The notes below the pieces were generated by a model that made no database searches, was not told the origin of the DNA, and worked only from the letters and a program-made list of their open reading frames with translations. A stretch of 64,000 nucleotides of DNA from CAWBCI01 sp963787195 (GTDB lineage Bacteria; Bacteroidota; Bacteroidia; Bacteroidales; JAGOPY01). Location of the stretch: the NCBI GenBank assembly GCA_963787195.1, contig CAWBCI010000061.1:62001-126000 (forward strand), read 5' to 3'. Of the stretch, positions 16,274 to 25,424 are shown piece after piece; position 1 is the stretch's first letter, and every line of letters begins with the position of its first letter. Both the position numbers and the translations under genes were made by a program.

Positions 16274-17776
16274 CTAGTAAAGGTCGCTGTGGCAATCCAC
16301 GCAATTGGCTTCCTTCCAATTCTGATCAGGATCGTTAGGGTGGTCGAATTCCAGAGGTTTATCGATGTCAGAAACCTTCATATCGCTGGCAAAACCCTCG
16401 GCCATAATGGTATGACAGAGGTTGCAATCCCTGGGAATAACTTTGCCGTCATCGCTCTTATGCTCTCCGTCGTGGCACCTAAAACAGCCCATGAACTCCA
16501 TGTGCCCGATATTATTCGGGTATTCGTTCCATTTTACCTTCATTTCAGGAAATACATTCTTTGAAAATTCCTGTTGCATTCCCCTGATAGCTTGATCGAT
16601 AATGGCAGGATTATTTTTGTAGATATCTTCATGGTTCGACTGGTAATATTCCCTGACCTTAGTTTCAATCGCTAACATTGCGCTGTCCATAGTAGGGAAG
16701 TTACGGTTCAGGACATCCATGGCGACCATTTTAACATCCGGCAGATCTTTCGGGATAATTCCTGCGGTCATTGCATTGTTTACAAAAACCATGGGGCTTT
16801 TGTAATCATGTGAAGGCCTGTTGTGGCAATCCATACAGTCCATGACCCGGGTTTCCATTCCGGGAGCCGACTCTTCATTTTCGGTAGCATCGGAAGTTTT
16901 ATAGATATGTACCTCATTAGTTTTTAGGTTGGTATATCTGACCCAGTTTATGGTATCGCGGTGACTTTCCGGTTTGGAAGCATATTCAATTTTTACATCC
17001 GGGTTGATGTGCCAGTGTATGCCTTCATTCAGGCCAAGGGCGCTGTAATCAGAGCCAATCTTCATCTGAAGGGTAATGTCCCATTCAGTATTTTTCTCAT
17101 CAGCCAGGTAATGTTTCTCCGTCCGCATCTGTCTTGAATAGAATTTCTGAGGCCAGTGGCAACGCTCGCAGGTTTCCCTTGCAGGACGCAGATTTGAAAC
17201 AGGTGTAGGAATAGGGCGTGGAAAATTGTTAGTTGCCACCGCGTAAACCTGATATAATCCTGAAAGCTTGGATTTAACATACCAGGAAGCTCCTGACCCC
17301 ACATGGCAATCAACGCAGGCTACGCGGGCATGAGGTGAATTCTGATAAGCCACATATTCAGGCTGCATAACACTGTGGCACAATGTTCCGCAAAATTCAA
17401 CCGATTCGGTATAATGGAAGGCTTCATAACTTCCAACTGCTGATAACAGCAAAAAGATAGTCGATCCTACAGTAAAAATCATAAATGCATTGCGGGAACG
17501 GTAATCACTGAAATCTATAATGGGCCAGCGCCGGCTTTCGTCTTCTTTTTTACCCCGGTCCCTTCTCAGTTTTATCAGCATACCTATAGGTATAAGTAAA
17601 AGCCCGAGCACCAGGAATACAGGTAAAACTATATATATTACCAGGCCCAGGTAGGATCCTCCCTGGCCAAAGAAAAAGGAAATGACAAATAAAAAGCCAA
17701 TCATGAACAATCCGATGATAGCTATAGTTGCCCCGATTATTGAGGTCCAGTTGTATACTGATTTTGGTAGTTTCAT
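16274..17776 (-). CDS. Heptaheme NapC/NirT-type quinol dehydrogenase
   Basis: A 500-residue inner-membrane cytochrome. N-terminal helices (about 10-35, 41-66, 100-122) are followed by a NapC/NirT-like domain. Its first heme motif is CX3CH (FCGTLCHSVM); six CxxCH motifs follow (CVDCH, CERCH, CMDCH, CFRCH, CNLCH, CVDCH), the last close to the C-terminus. NapC/NirT proteins oxidise menaquinol and pass electrons to periplasmic partners. Seven hemes and this length recall Geobacter ImcH, an inner-membrane quinol oxidase used in metal respiration; that comparison is from memory. The ATG at 17776 is chosen because the upstream TTG lies inside the -7 box. Convergent with the cytochrome operon. Confidence 0.85.
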   Translation of the reverse strand: MKLPKSVYNWTSIIGATIAIIGLFMIGFLFVISFFFGQGGSYLGLVIYIVLPVFLVLGLLLIPIGMLIKLRRDRGKKEDESRRWPIIDFSDYRSRNAFMIFTVGSTIFLLLSAVGSYEAFHYTESVEFCGTLCHSVMQPEYVAYQNSPHARVACVDCHVGSGASWYVKSKLSGLYQVYAVATNNFPRPIPTPVSNLRPARETCERCHWPQKFYSRQMRTEKHYLADEKNTEWDITLQMKIGSDYSALGLNEGIHWHINPDVKIEYASKPESHRDTINWVRYTNLKTNEVHIYKTSDATENEESAPGMETRVMDCMDCHNRPSHDYKSPMVFVNNAMTAGIIPKDLPDVKMVAMDVLNRNFPTMDSAMLAIETKVREYYQSNHEDIYKNNPAIIDQAIRGMQQEFSKNVFPEMKVKWNEYPNNIGHMEFMGCFRCHDGEHKSDDGKVIPRDCNLCHTIMAEGFASDMKVSDIDKPLEFDHPNDPDQNWKEANCVDCHSDLY

Positions 17777-17800
17777 ATATTTTTTGATTTTTTGGTCGGG

Positions 17801-17808
17801 CAAAAATA
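17801..17808 (-). promoter_or_regulatory. -7 box for the NapC/NirT-type gene
   Basis: TATTTTTG on the minus strand, 25 bases before the ATG at 17776. An in-frame TTG at 17803 falls within it. No Fnr-type palindrome is visible in this gap. Confidence 0.55.
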
Positions 17809-17921
17809 CTTTTTAAAGCTATAAATTATATATATTTAGTTATATTTATATTTAATTTTTAGAAGTTATAAATAAGGTCTGAATTAAGCTGAACCGGCTA
17901 CTTTAACGAGACAATGAAGGT

Positions 17922-19466
17922 ATGAATTATACCTTAAATAAACAACTATTGAATACAAGCAGGCCATTATTTTGCACTGATCTGCCCAGCCTGCCTGTAC
18001 CGGAGATCGGAACTGTACTGGTGACGGGGGCTACCGGATATATTGGGGGTCGCCTGGTTCCTGAATTGCTGGCCAGGGGCTACAGGGTCAGGGTAATGGT
18101 CAGGGCTCCCTTCCCTGAACTCATGGAAAGGTGGCCCGGGGTGGAACTCATAGTTGCTGATGCATTGGATATTGAAGGCTTGTTATTGGCATTACAGGGA
18201 GTGCATACTGCATATTACCTCATCCATTCCTTATTACTGGGCCAAAAGAAATTTGAATCGGTGGATCTGCAGGCTGCCACTAATTTCAGGATTGCTGCTG
18301 AAAATCAGGACGTAAAAAGGATCATTTACCTGAGCGGTCTGGGAAATATTGATTCGGAACTTTCACCTCACCTTGAAAGCCGCAATAAAGTTGCCCAAAA
18401 GCTTGCCCAGGGAATTATCCCCGTTACCGTGCTTAGGGCCGGAATAATAATAGGTTCGGGAAGTGCATCTTATGAAATCCTTGAAAACCTGGTAAAGAAC
18501 AGCCCTGTTTTTTTCATTCCATCATGGGCCAGGACAAGAAGCCAGCCCATCGCTATCCGGGATGTGATCAAATACCTGGTTGGTGTGCTGGAGTTACAGG
18601 AAAGTTCCGGCCAGGTATTTGATATAGGGGGAAATGACATCCTTACCTATGATCAGATGCTGCTGGTTATGGCCCGTCACCTGAAGAAAAGAAGATTCTT
18701 CTTCCCGGCCCTGATAAATTACCCCCCCTTATATGGATACATAGTTGGGCTATTAACACCTGTCCCCATTCCCATCACTAAAGTCCTGGTCAGAGGCTGT
18801 AAAAACGAGGTCATATGCAAATGCAACGAAATCAGGCAGATGCTTCCGTTTGAACCCCTCACATTCAGTGAGTCCCTTGACAAGGCTCTCCAAAATGAAA
18901 AAGACGACCATATCAATACCCGTTGGTCGGATTCATATCCTCCGGCACATGAACTCGCGGTGAAACTCCATCAGTTCATACCTGCCCCCAAATATACCAG
19001 CGCTTATTGTATGCTGACCTATAAACCCGCATCTTCACTTTTTAAATCATTCTGTAATATTGGGGGCAAGATGGGCTATTTCCAGAGTAACTGGATGTGG
19101 AGACTGAGGGGTGTAATCGATCGTATTTTCCTGGGAGTTGGTTCAAGTCGCGGTCGCAGAAGCACTTCCGAACTCCGCATCAACGATGTGATTGATTTTT
19201 TCAGGGTGGAAAATATTATTCCCGATAAAAAACTACTGCTTCGCGCTGAAATGAGGCTTCCGGGGAAAGCATGGCTCGAATTCAATATAGATAATAATGA
19301 AGGCTTGAATAAATTAACAATAAACGCATATTTCCATCCCCGGGGGATTACTGGAATACTTTACTGGTATGCATTCCTGCCTTTTCATTTCTACATTTTT
19401 AAAGACCTTCTGAAACAAATAGAAAGAAGAAGTGAAAAGCCAATGAGTAAATCAGTCCTGAAATAA
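17922..19466 (+). CDS. NAD(P)-binding SDR protein with DUF2867 C-terminal domain
   Basis: A 514-residue cytoplasmic protein. Residues about 30-300 are an atypical (NmrA/UDP-epimerase-like) short-chain dehydrogenase with nucleotide motif TGATGYIGG (35-43) and YLIHSLL. The SxxxYxxxK pair is not obvious (YLSGLGN instead). Residues about 350-500 match the DUF2867 region that commonly follows this dehydrogenase in bacteria (GVGSSRGRR, FRVENI, FHPRGITGILYWYAF). The reaction is unknown. It is divergent from the NapC-type gene and stands alone. The last residues are hydrophobic (PFHFYIF), suggesting membrane contact. Confidence 0.8.
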   Translation: MNYTLNKQLLNTSRPLFCTDLPSLPVPEIGTVLVTGATGYIGGRLVPELLARGYRVRVMVRAPFPELMERWPGVELIVADALDIEGLLLALQGVHTAYYLIHSLLLGQKKFESVDLQAATNFRIAAENQDVKRIIYLSGLGNIDSELSPHLESRNKVAQKLAQGIIPVTVLRAGIIIGSGSASYEILENLVKNSPVFFIPSWARTRSQPIAIRDVIKYLVGVLELQESSGQVFDIGGNDILTYDQMLLVMARHLKKRRFFFPALINYPPLYGYIVGLLTPVPIPITKVLVRGCKNEVICKCNEIRQMLPFEPLTFSESLDKALQNEKDDHINTRWSDSYPPAHELAVKLHQFIPAPKYTSAYCMLTYKPASSLFKSFCNIGGKMGYFQSNWMWRLRGVIDRIFLGVGSSRGRRSTSELRINDVIDFFRVENIIPDKKLLLRAEMRLPGKAWLEFNIDNNEGLNKLTINAYFHPRGITGILYWYAFLPFHFYIFKDLLKQIERRSEKPMSKSVLK

Positions 19467-19560
19467 GTTTTTTCATTTTTTTTGATAAAATGCAAATTTT
19501 CGCACAATTTTTGTTACCCTGCCTTGTTATAAACAGAATTCGTTACTCAGAATAATGTAG

Positions 19561-19568
19561 TATCTTTG
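19561..19568 (+). promoter_or_regulatory. -7 box for the outer-membrane barrel gene
   Basis: TATCTTTG, a full match to TAnnTTTG, 17 bases before the ATG at 19586. Confidence 0.6.
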
Positions 19569-19585
19569 TCCCTTCATCTCAAACC

Positions 19586-20266
19586 ATGACCAACGCATAC
19601 ATGAAAAAAACTTTGATCATCTTTCTGGCCGTTTTTTCATCCTTCAGCGGCTTCAGCCAGGTAGTGGGAGAAACCACCATTAAACGCTTCAGTGTGGGTA
19701 CTGATATCTTTACCGATATCTGGATGAACCAGCCTGAAGGAGTTAAAACCCGGTTCCTGCAACAAGGAGCAAGTGTTTTCGGAATGTACAATTACCAGTT
19801 TGGCAAAAGCAATATTAGCTTCGCATTTGGATTTGGCGGAACTTTTCATAATTATTACAGTAATTCAGTTATACCCGATATCAAGGCTGACAGCATTAGT
19901 TTCACGCCTATCCCTGACTCTTTAAGTTATAAAAAGAGTAAACTGGGTCTAACTTACCTGGATATTCCTTTTGAATTCCGATTGAAAACAGTAAAGAAAT
20001 TCCGTTTTTCTTTGGGATTCAAGGTAGGCATCCTGATTGACGCTAAAACCAAATATAAAGGTGACCGCGCTTCGGACCATTCCCTTGTAAACATCAAAGA
20101 AAGGCCTGTCACGCATCTTGAGAAATGGCGTTACGGACCCACTATCAGAGTTGGTTATGACTGGTTCAACCTCTTTGCATATTACTCTCTCTCAAATGTT
20201 TTTCAGAAATATAAGGGCCCTGAGATGTATCCCCTTTCAGTTGGAATCACCTTGCTGCCATTCTGA
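19586..20266 (+). CDS. PorT-like outer-membrane beta-barrel protein
   Basis: A 226-residue (or 221 from the ATG at 19601) exported protein. The signal peptide MKKTLIIFLAVFSSFSGFSQ is followed by amphipathic strands and a C-terminal strand ending in aromatic F (GITLLPF), typical of small eight-strand barrels annotated as PorT-family/outer-membrane beta-barrel proteins in Bacteroidota. Both starts fit the -7 box; the second gives the standard signal peptide. Function is unknown. It is a monocistronic gene convergent with the PAP2-like gene. Confidence 0.7.
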   Translation: MTNAYMKKTLIIFLAVFSSFSGFSQVVGETTIKRFSVGTDIFTDIWMNQPEGVKTRFLQQGASVFGMYNYQFGKSNISFAFGFGGTFHNYYSNSVIPDIKADSISFTPIPDSLSYKKSKLGLTYLDIPFEFRLKTVKKFRFSLGFKVGILIDAKTKYKGDRASDHSLVNIKERPVTHLEKWRYGPTIRVGYDWFNLFAYYSLSNVFQKYKGPEMYPLSVGITLLPF

Positions 20267-20280
20267 TCTGGATCAGCCTT

Positions 20281-20895
20281 TCAAATTTGAATAATAAACA
20301 ATACTGATGTGGTCACGGCACCCAGGAAAAAACCTGCATATACCTGTGCTGGTGAATGGGACTCTGTTTTAAGCCTGGCAAAACCTATCAGGCCTGCCAG
20401 AATAGCAAGTAGTATGATCAGGCCGTTAAAATATATCCCCAGGAAAAAGGATAATCCGACTATCAATCCAAATACACCCCCTATCGCTACCATATGACTG
20501 CTGATCTTCCAGAACATATTGATAATCAGAGTCAGAACTGCCAGTAAAGTAACAGCCGCGGCAAAGTAATAATATATTGCAGGTATCTCTATTTTCTTCA
20601 GAAGATAGAATGTTACATAAAAGAAAATAATCGTAACCATGTAGGGAAAAGTCCTTTCCTCTCTTTTATTCATATGTACTGATTGCACTATACCCCTTTT
20701 CACCATAAACAAAATAAATATTGCAGGGAAAAAGCAGGTAATCAGAAAGATCATGCCCAGGATGGTCAGACGGGATTCAGGGCTGAGGACAAAGGCAAAA
20801 TACACCGGTAAAGTGAATAGCAGCGCATAGGTATAGGTGGGCAATAATAAAGGATGAAATACTATAGAGATAACTTGAGCCAGACGTTTTTCCAT
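20281..20895 (-). CDS. PAP2-like integral membrane protein
   Basis: A 204-residue protein with about six helices. The segment KISSHMVAIGG and the later ARLKTESHSPAQVYAGFFLG resemble the core motifs of PAP2-superfamily lipid phosphatases (SGH and the last R-x-x-H block), although the first K-x6-RP motif is not visible, so activity is uncertain. It may dephosphorylate a lipid such as undecaprenyl or phosphatidylglycerol phosphate, or be an inactive relative. It ends the rpoN transcript direction (20 bases after the rpoN stop), suggesting co-transcription. Confidence 0.6.
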   Translation of the reverse strand: MEKRLAQVISIVFHPLLLPTYTYALLFTLPVYFAFVLSPESRLTILGMIFLITCFFPAIFILFMVKRGIVQSVHMNKREERTFPYMVTIIFFYVTFYLLKKIEIPAIYYYFAAAVTLLAVLTLIINMFWKISSHMVAIGGVFGLIVGLSFFLGIYFNGLIILLAILAGLIGFARLKTESHSPAQVYAGFFLGAVTTSVLFIIQI

Positions 20896-20914
20896 AATAA
20901 AAATTTGTGCTAAA

Positions 20915-22402
20915 TCAGAGCTCTTTTCTTAGTCGGGCTACTGGTATATTCAACTGTTCACGGTATTTGGCCACTGTCCGGCGGGCGATATTATAACCTT
21001 TATCTTTCAATATCTCTGTTAATTGCTCATCTGTCAAAGGCTTGGATTTCTCCTCATTATCGATGCAATCGGAAAGGATCTTTTTAATTTCACGTGTAGA
21101 GACCTCCTCCCCGCTGTCTTTTTGCATTGATTCAGAGAAAAAGCTCTTCAACAGAAAGGTCCCGAATGGTGTTTGTACATATTTACTGTTGGCAACCCGG
21201 GAAATAGTACTGATATCAAGGCTTACAATTTCAGCTATATCTTTCAGTATCATGGGACGGAGTTGGGTTTCATCCCCGCTGAGAAAATATTTTTTTTGAT
21301 ATTCCATTATCGCTCTCATAGTAACGTAGAGCGTGTTTTGCCTTTGTTTGATGGCATCGATAAACCATCTGGCAGAATCCAGTTTTTGTTTGACAAATAC
21401 CAGGGCATCATGGGTTTTCTTCTGCTTATTTTCAGCATAAGCCTGAAGCATTTCGAGATAGGTCTTGCTGAGCCGCAATTCGGGGGCATTCCTTGAATTC
21501 AATGTTAGTTCCAGTTCGCCATCCACATTCCGGATGATAAAATCAGGCATCACGTAATGATTCGTCCGGGTAGATTCACTTATTGAATCACCCGGTTTGG
21601 GGTTCAGTTTCAGGATCTCATTCACGGCCCCTTTCAGATCTTCTTCAGTAATTCTGGCCTTTTTTAGGATTTTATCATAATGCTTTTTGGTGAACTCCAA
21701 AAAATACCGCTCCAGGATATGTGTAGCCAGTTCCACTTCGGGCGTAGGATTTCCATTTCTTCTGAGCTGAAGCAGAAGGCATTCCTGCAAATTCCGGGCA
21801 CCAACACCGGGAGGATCGAGGTCTTGAATGATCTCCAAAACTTCTAATATTTCTTCTTTACTTGTATCAATGTTTTGTGAAAATGCCATGTCATCAACCA
21901 TGGCCACAGGATCTCTCTGCAAGTACCCGGCATCATCCAGGTTCCCGATGATATTCTTACCTATCTGGAATTGCTTATCGCTTATGGTGCGAAGGCCCAG
22001 TTGAGTAATCAGTATTTCCTGGAAACTTTTGCCTGCTGCAAAAGGGATATCCCGTCTGTCATCATCTGGGCTTTGATTATTCGAAGCTGTTTTGTAGGAA
22101 GGGATCTCATCTTCATCAAGGTAATCATTCAGATCAAACTCATCATCCTTGTTCTTCTCTTCGAATTCTTCTTCAAAATCATCTTTTTCAATTTCTTCGT
22201 TATCATTTTGATCCAAATCAGCATTTTCATCCATCGGATCTTCATCAGTCCCTTCCAACACCTCCAGAGCAGGATTTTCTTCCACCTCCTGTTTGATACG
22301 CTGTTCCAAAGCCATGGAAGGTATTTGCAACAGCTTCATTAAAAGGATCTGCTGAGGCGAAAGTTTTTGTATTAGTTTTTGTTGAAGTCGCTGGTTTAAC
22401 AT
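20915..22402 (-). CDS. rpoN: RNA polymerase sigma-54 factor
   Basis: This 495-residue alternative sigma factor binds core polymerase and needs AAA+ activators. Region I (residues 3-30, QQKLIQKLSPQQILLMK) contacts activators. An acidic linker follows (about 55-105). The core-binding and HTH regions lie mid-protein. The RpoN box ARRTVAKYRE near the C-terminus reads the -24 element. Length and ends are complete. The only activator seen in the window is the response regulator at 51285, so this gene gives a cognate sigma factor for that system. Confidence 0.97.
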   Translation of the reverse strand: MLNQRLQQKLIQKLSPQQILLMKLLQIPSMALEQRIKQEVEENPALEVLEGTDEDPMDENADLDQNDNEEIEKDDFEEEFEEKNKDDEFDLNDYLDEDEIPSYKTASNNQSPDDDRRDIPFAAGKSFQEILITQLGLRTISDKQFQIGKNIIGNLDDAGYLQRDPVAMVDDMAFSQNIDTSKEEILEVLEIIQDLDPPGVGARNLQECLLLQLRRNGNPTPEVELATHILERYFLEFTKKHYDKILKKARITEEDLKGAVNEILKLNPKPGDSISESTRTNHYVMPDFIIRNVDGELELTLNSRNAPELRLSKTYLEMLQAYAENKQKKTHDALVFVKQKLDSARWFIDAIKQRQNTLYVTMRAIMEYQKKYFLSGDETQLRPMILKDIAEIVSLDISTISRVANSKYVQTPFGTFLLKSFFSESMQKDSGEEVSTREIKKILSDCIDNEEKSKPLTDEQLTEILKDKGYNIARRTVAKYREQLNIPVARLRKEL

Positions 22403-22602
22403 AGATGTTTACTAATCCTTTTAGGAGTTTTTCTGAGCTTTCGATTTTCTTATACCAAATTACGAAAAATTGTGCAATTCTTTATTGAATTAATTAATAT
22501 TCTTTAAGTAAAATAGGAATTTATGTATTTGATTATTAAATATTTAATTAGATGACAGAATAAATTATTACCAGGGTGAAACTTCTGCAGGCATTAAGTC
22601 GC

Positions 22603-24054
22603 TTAGAACTCGGCGTTTTGAGGGGTCCGCGGGAATGGAATAACATCACGGATATTGCCCATGCCGGTGATGAAAAGCATCAACCTTTCGAATCCCAGAC
22701 CGAAGCCACTATGGGGAACTGTTCCGAAGATCCGGGTATCTAAATACCACCACAGGCCTTCTTCAGGTATATTCATCTCCTTCATGCGATTGAGAAGTTT
22801 TTGATACACTTCTTCCCTTTGTGAACCACCTATGATCTCTCCTATTTGCGGAAAAAGTACATCCATCGCCCTGACCGTCTTTCCGTCATCATTCTGCTTC
22901 ATATAAAAAGCCTTAATATCCCTGGGATAATCAGTTAGTATGACCGGCTTTTTAAAATGTTTTTCCACAAGATAACGTTCATGTTCCGATTGTAAGTCTG
23001 CCCCCCAGTCTTCAATCAGGTAATGGAATTTTTTCTTTTTATTCTGATTTGAATTTTTCAGGATATCGATAGCTTCAGTATAGCTGATCCGCACAAAAGG
23101 ATTATCAAGTACAAACTTCAGTTTCTCAAGCAAACCCATTTCGGCCTGCTCTTCTTTCTTTTTCCCCTTTTCTTCATCTTTCAATCTTTTATCCAAAAAT
23201 TCCAGATCGTCGGCACAATTCTCCAGGGCATACTTTACCAGGTATTTCAGCATTTCTTCAGCTAAATCCATATTATCATGGATATCATAGAAAGCCATTT
23301 CAGGTTCTATCATCCAAAATTCAGCCAGGTGACGGCTGGTATTTGAATTTTCAGCTCTGAAAGTCGGGCCGAAAGTATAGACCTCGGAAAGTGCGAGGGC
23401 CGCCAGTTCAGCTTCGAGCTGGCCTGAAACAGTTAGGTTGGTGGGCCGGCCAAAAAAATCTTCTTTATAGTTTACTTCCCCGTCTTCGCTCATGGGTGGA
23501 TGAATGGGGTCCAGAACTGTAACCCTGAACATTTCCCCGGCCCCTTCCGCATCCGAAGCAGTGACTATCGGTGAATGAATATTATAAAAACCTTTATCAT
23601 TAAAGAATTTATGTATGGCGAAAATCATAGCATGCCTTACCCGGGTAATGGCACTGAAAGTAGAGGTCCTGAAACGCAGATGCGCATTTTCACGAAGAAA
23701 TTCCAGGGAATGCTTTTTGGGTTGCAAAGGATATTTGTCAGGATCAGCTTCCCCTAATAAATTAACTTCCTTTGCCACCAGTTCAACCCTCTGACCCGAA
23801 CCCGGCGAATCAACTAAATTCCCTGTCACTGACAAAGATGCACCGGTGTGAATATGATCCAGGACTTCCCTGGGTACTATTCCCGGTTCGCAGATGATCT
23901 GCAGGTTTTTAATGGTAGAACCGTCATTCAGCGCTATGAAAGCAACATTTTTACTTTCCCTCACCGTCCTCACCCAACCTTTAGCCACGTATTCATGATC
24001 CACTTCACTATGACGCAACAGCTCATTAATCTTAGTTCTTTTTCCGTATCCCAT
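22603..24054 (-). CDS. asnS: Asparagine--tRNA ligase
   Basis: A 483-residue class II aminoacyl-tRNA synthetase that charges tRNA-Asn. It has an N-terminal OB-fold anticodon domain (GWVRTVRESKNVAFIALNDG), class II motif 2 (FRAENSNTSRHLAEFWMIEPE) and motif 3 (GFGLGFERLMLF) near the end. A charged Lys/Glu insertion (about residues 275-305, KDEEKGKKKEE) is as in Bacteroidota AsnRS. The start MGYGKRTKINEL at 24054 is preferred over the in-frame TTG at 24105, because a -7 box lies between them. Confidence 0.95.
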   Translation of the reverse strand: MGYGKRTKINELLRHSEVDHEYVAKGWVRTVRESKNVAFIALNDGSTIKNLQIICEPGIVPREVLDHIHTGASLSVTGNLVDSPGSGQRVELVAKEVNLLGEADPDKYPLQPKKHSLEFLRENAHLRFRTSTFSAITRVRHAMIFAIHKFFNDKGFYNIHSPIVTASDAEGAGEMFRVTVLDPIHPPMSEDGEVNYKEDFFGRPTNLTVSGQLEAELAALALSEVYTFGPTFRAENSNTSRHLAEFWMIEPEMAFYDIHDNMDLAEEMLKYLVKYALENCADDLEFLDKRLKDEEKGKKKEEQAEMGLLEKLKFVLDNPFVRISYTEAIDILKNSNQNKKKKFHYLIEDWGADLQSEHERYLVEKHFKKPVILTDYPRDIKAFYMKQNDDGKTVRAMDVLFPQIGEIIGGSQREEVYQKLLNRMKEMNIPEEGLWWYLDTRIFGTVPHSGFGLGFERLMLFITGMGNIRDVIPFPRTPQNAEF

Positions 24055-24078
24055 TTTCTTTTCGCTTATTAGAATCTG

Positions 24079-24086
24079 CAAAAATA
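24079..24086 (-). promoter_or_regulatory. -7 box for asnS
   Basis: TATTTTTG on the minus strand, 24 bases before the ATG at 24054. It excludes the longer open frame's TTG start. Confidence 0.55.
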
Positions 24087-24299
24087 AGAACATAATTCTG
24101 ATCAAAGCATTATCTAAGGAATGAAAATAGTCTGCCCTGAGGAAATATGGGCGAAGGCTGCCATTATACCATTTTCATAATTAAATATCCTGCTTTAATT
24201 ACTAATTGTGAAAAAACTGATTAAGCAAGATGTAATAGTTCTCAGGGATAGACTTCTTTCGACTCCTTTAATGAACTGCCTTATTATCCGGGAATTAAT

Positions 24300-24307
24300 T
24301 AAATTTG
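24300..24307 (+). promoter_or_regulatory. -7 box at the DAHP synthase start
   Basis: TAAATTTG, ending 6 bases before the ATG at 24314. Transcription would begin within a few bases of that ATG, so the mRNA is either nearly leaderless or uses the ATG at 24326. Confidence 0.5.
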
Positions 24308-24313
24308 CTGTCA

Positions 24314-25417
24314 ATGAGTATTTCCATGGATATCACTCCTTTGAATGATTGGTTGCCTCACGGGAAGGGGCCTCTTGTTATCAGTGGGCCCTGCAGCGCT
24401 GAAACTGAAGAACAGTTACTAGGAACAGCCATGGAACTGGCCCGAATCGAGCAGGTAAGCGTGTTGAGGAGCGGCATCTGGAAACCCCGGAGCCGGCCTG
24501 AAGCTTTTGAGGGAGTTGGAGATATCGGATTGGGATGGATGATTAAGGCCAGGGAACTCAGCGGACTGAAGGTCGCGGTGGAAGTAGCGACAGCCAGCCA
24601 TATTGAAGCCTGCCTTAAACATAAAATAGATATAATCTGGATAGGTTCCCGCACTGTAGTGAATCCTTTCTCAGTCCATGAAATCGCTGCAGCACTGAGA
24701 GGTGTTGATATCCCGGTAATGATAAAGAACCCTGTAAATCCTGACATTAAATTATGGATAGGAGCTATAGAAAGGTTGTACAAATGCGGTATAAATAAGA
24801 TGATCGCCATTCACAGGGGATTTTCATCTTATGAAAGCGGCCCCTTTCGCAACCTGCCTCTCTGGGAGATCCCGGTGGAACTGAAAAGGCTGATTCCCGA
24901 CATACCCCTGATCATTGATCCCAGCCATATGTGCGGGAACAGGCAGATGTTGATGGAGGTGACTCAGTTCGCCATCGATCTGGCATACGACGGTATGATG
25001 ATAGAAACTCACATCGAGCCGGATAAAGCCCTTACGGATAAAGAACAACAGATCAGTCCTGACCAGCTCTCGGAACTGCTTGAAAAAATCCAGTACAGAT
25101 CCAACAACATTTCTCCTGAAGAAGGAAAAGAACTGGAGATCCTTCGCAGAGAAATAGACCTTATAGACGAAAAGCTTCTGAATAACCTTAGCCAAAGAAT
25201 GGAAATTGTGAAAAAGATTGGCAAATACAAACGCGCCAAAGGCATGACCGCTTTTCAGATTGAGCGTTGGAAAGTAATGATGGAAGACCGCCTTCTAAAA
25301 GCTTCGGCAAGGGGCCTGGACAGAGAATTTATCCTGAAACTCATGCAGATAATTCATAAAGAGGCCTTACGCATGCAGGCAGGTGGAAAAGAAGATCTTT
25401 CAAATACCAGGTTCTGA
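24314..25417 (+). CDS. DAHP synthase fused to chorismate mutase
   Basis: A 367-residue bifunctional enzyme of aromatic amino acid synthesis. The N-terminal domain (about 10-265) is a 3-deoxy-7-phosphoheptulonate synthase of the KDO8P-synthase-like class: GPCSAET, LRSGIWKPRSRP, WIGSRTV, MIKNPVNPD, IDPSHMCG and a late ETHIEPD metal site. The C-terminal domain (about 275-355) is an AroQ-type chorismate mutase (LRREIDLIDEKLL, then KKIGKYKR). The fusion lets prephenate or chorismate state control the first step of the shikimate pathway. The longer frame begins with TTG at 24305 inside the -7 box and is rejected. Alternative start: ATG 24326. Confidence 0.93.
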   Translation: MSISMDITPLNDWLPHGKGPLVISGPCSAETEEQLLGTAMELARIEQVSVLRSGIWKPRSRPEAFEGVGDIGLGWMIKARELSGLKVAVEVATASHIEACLKHKIDIIWIGSRTVVNPFSVHEIAAALRGVDIPVMIKNPVNPDIKLWIGAIERLYKCGINKMIAIHRGFSSYESGPFRNLPLWEIPVELKRLIPDIPLIIDPSHMCGNRQMLMEVTQFAIDLAYDGMMIETHIEPDKALTDKEQQISPDQLSELLEKIQYRSNNISPEEGKELEILRREIDLIDEKLLNNLSQRMEIVKKIGKYKRAKGMTAFQIERWKVMMEDRLLKASARGLDREFILKLMQIIHKEALRMQAGGKEDLSNTRF

Positions 25418-25424
25418 AGCCGGC

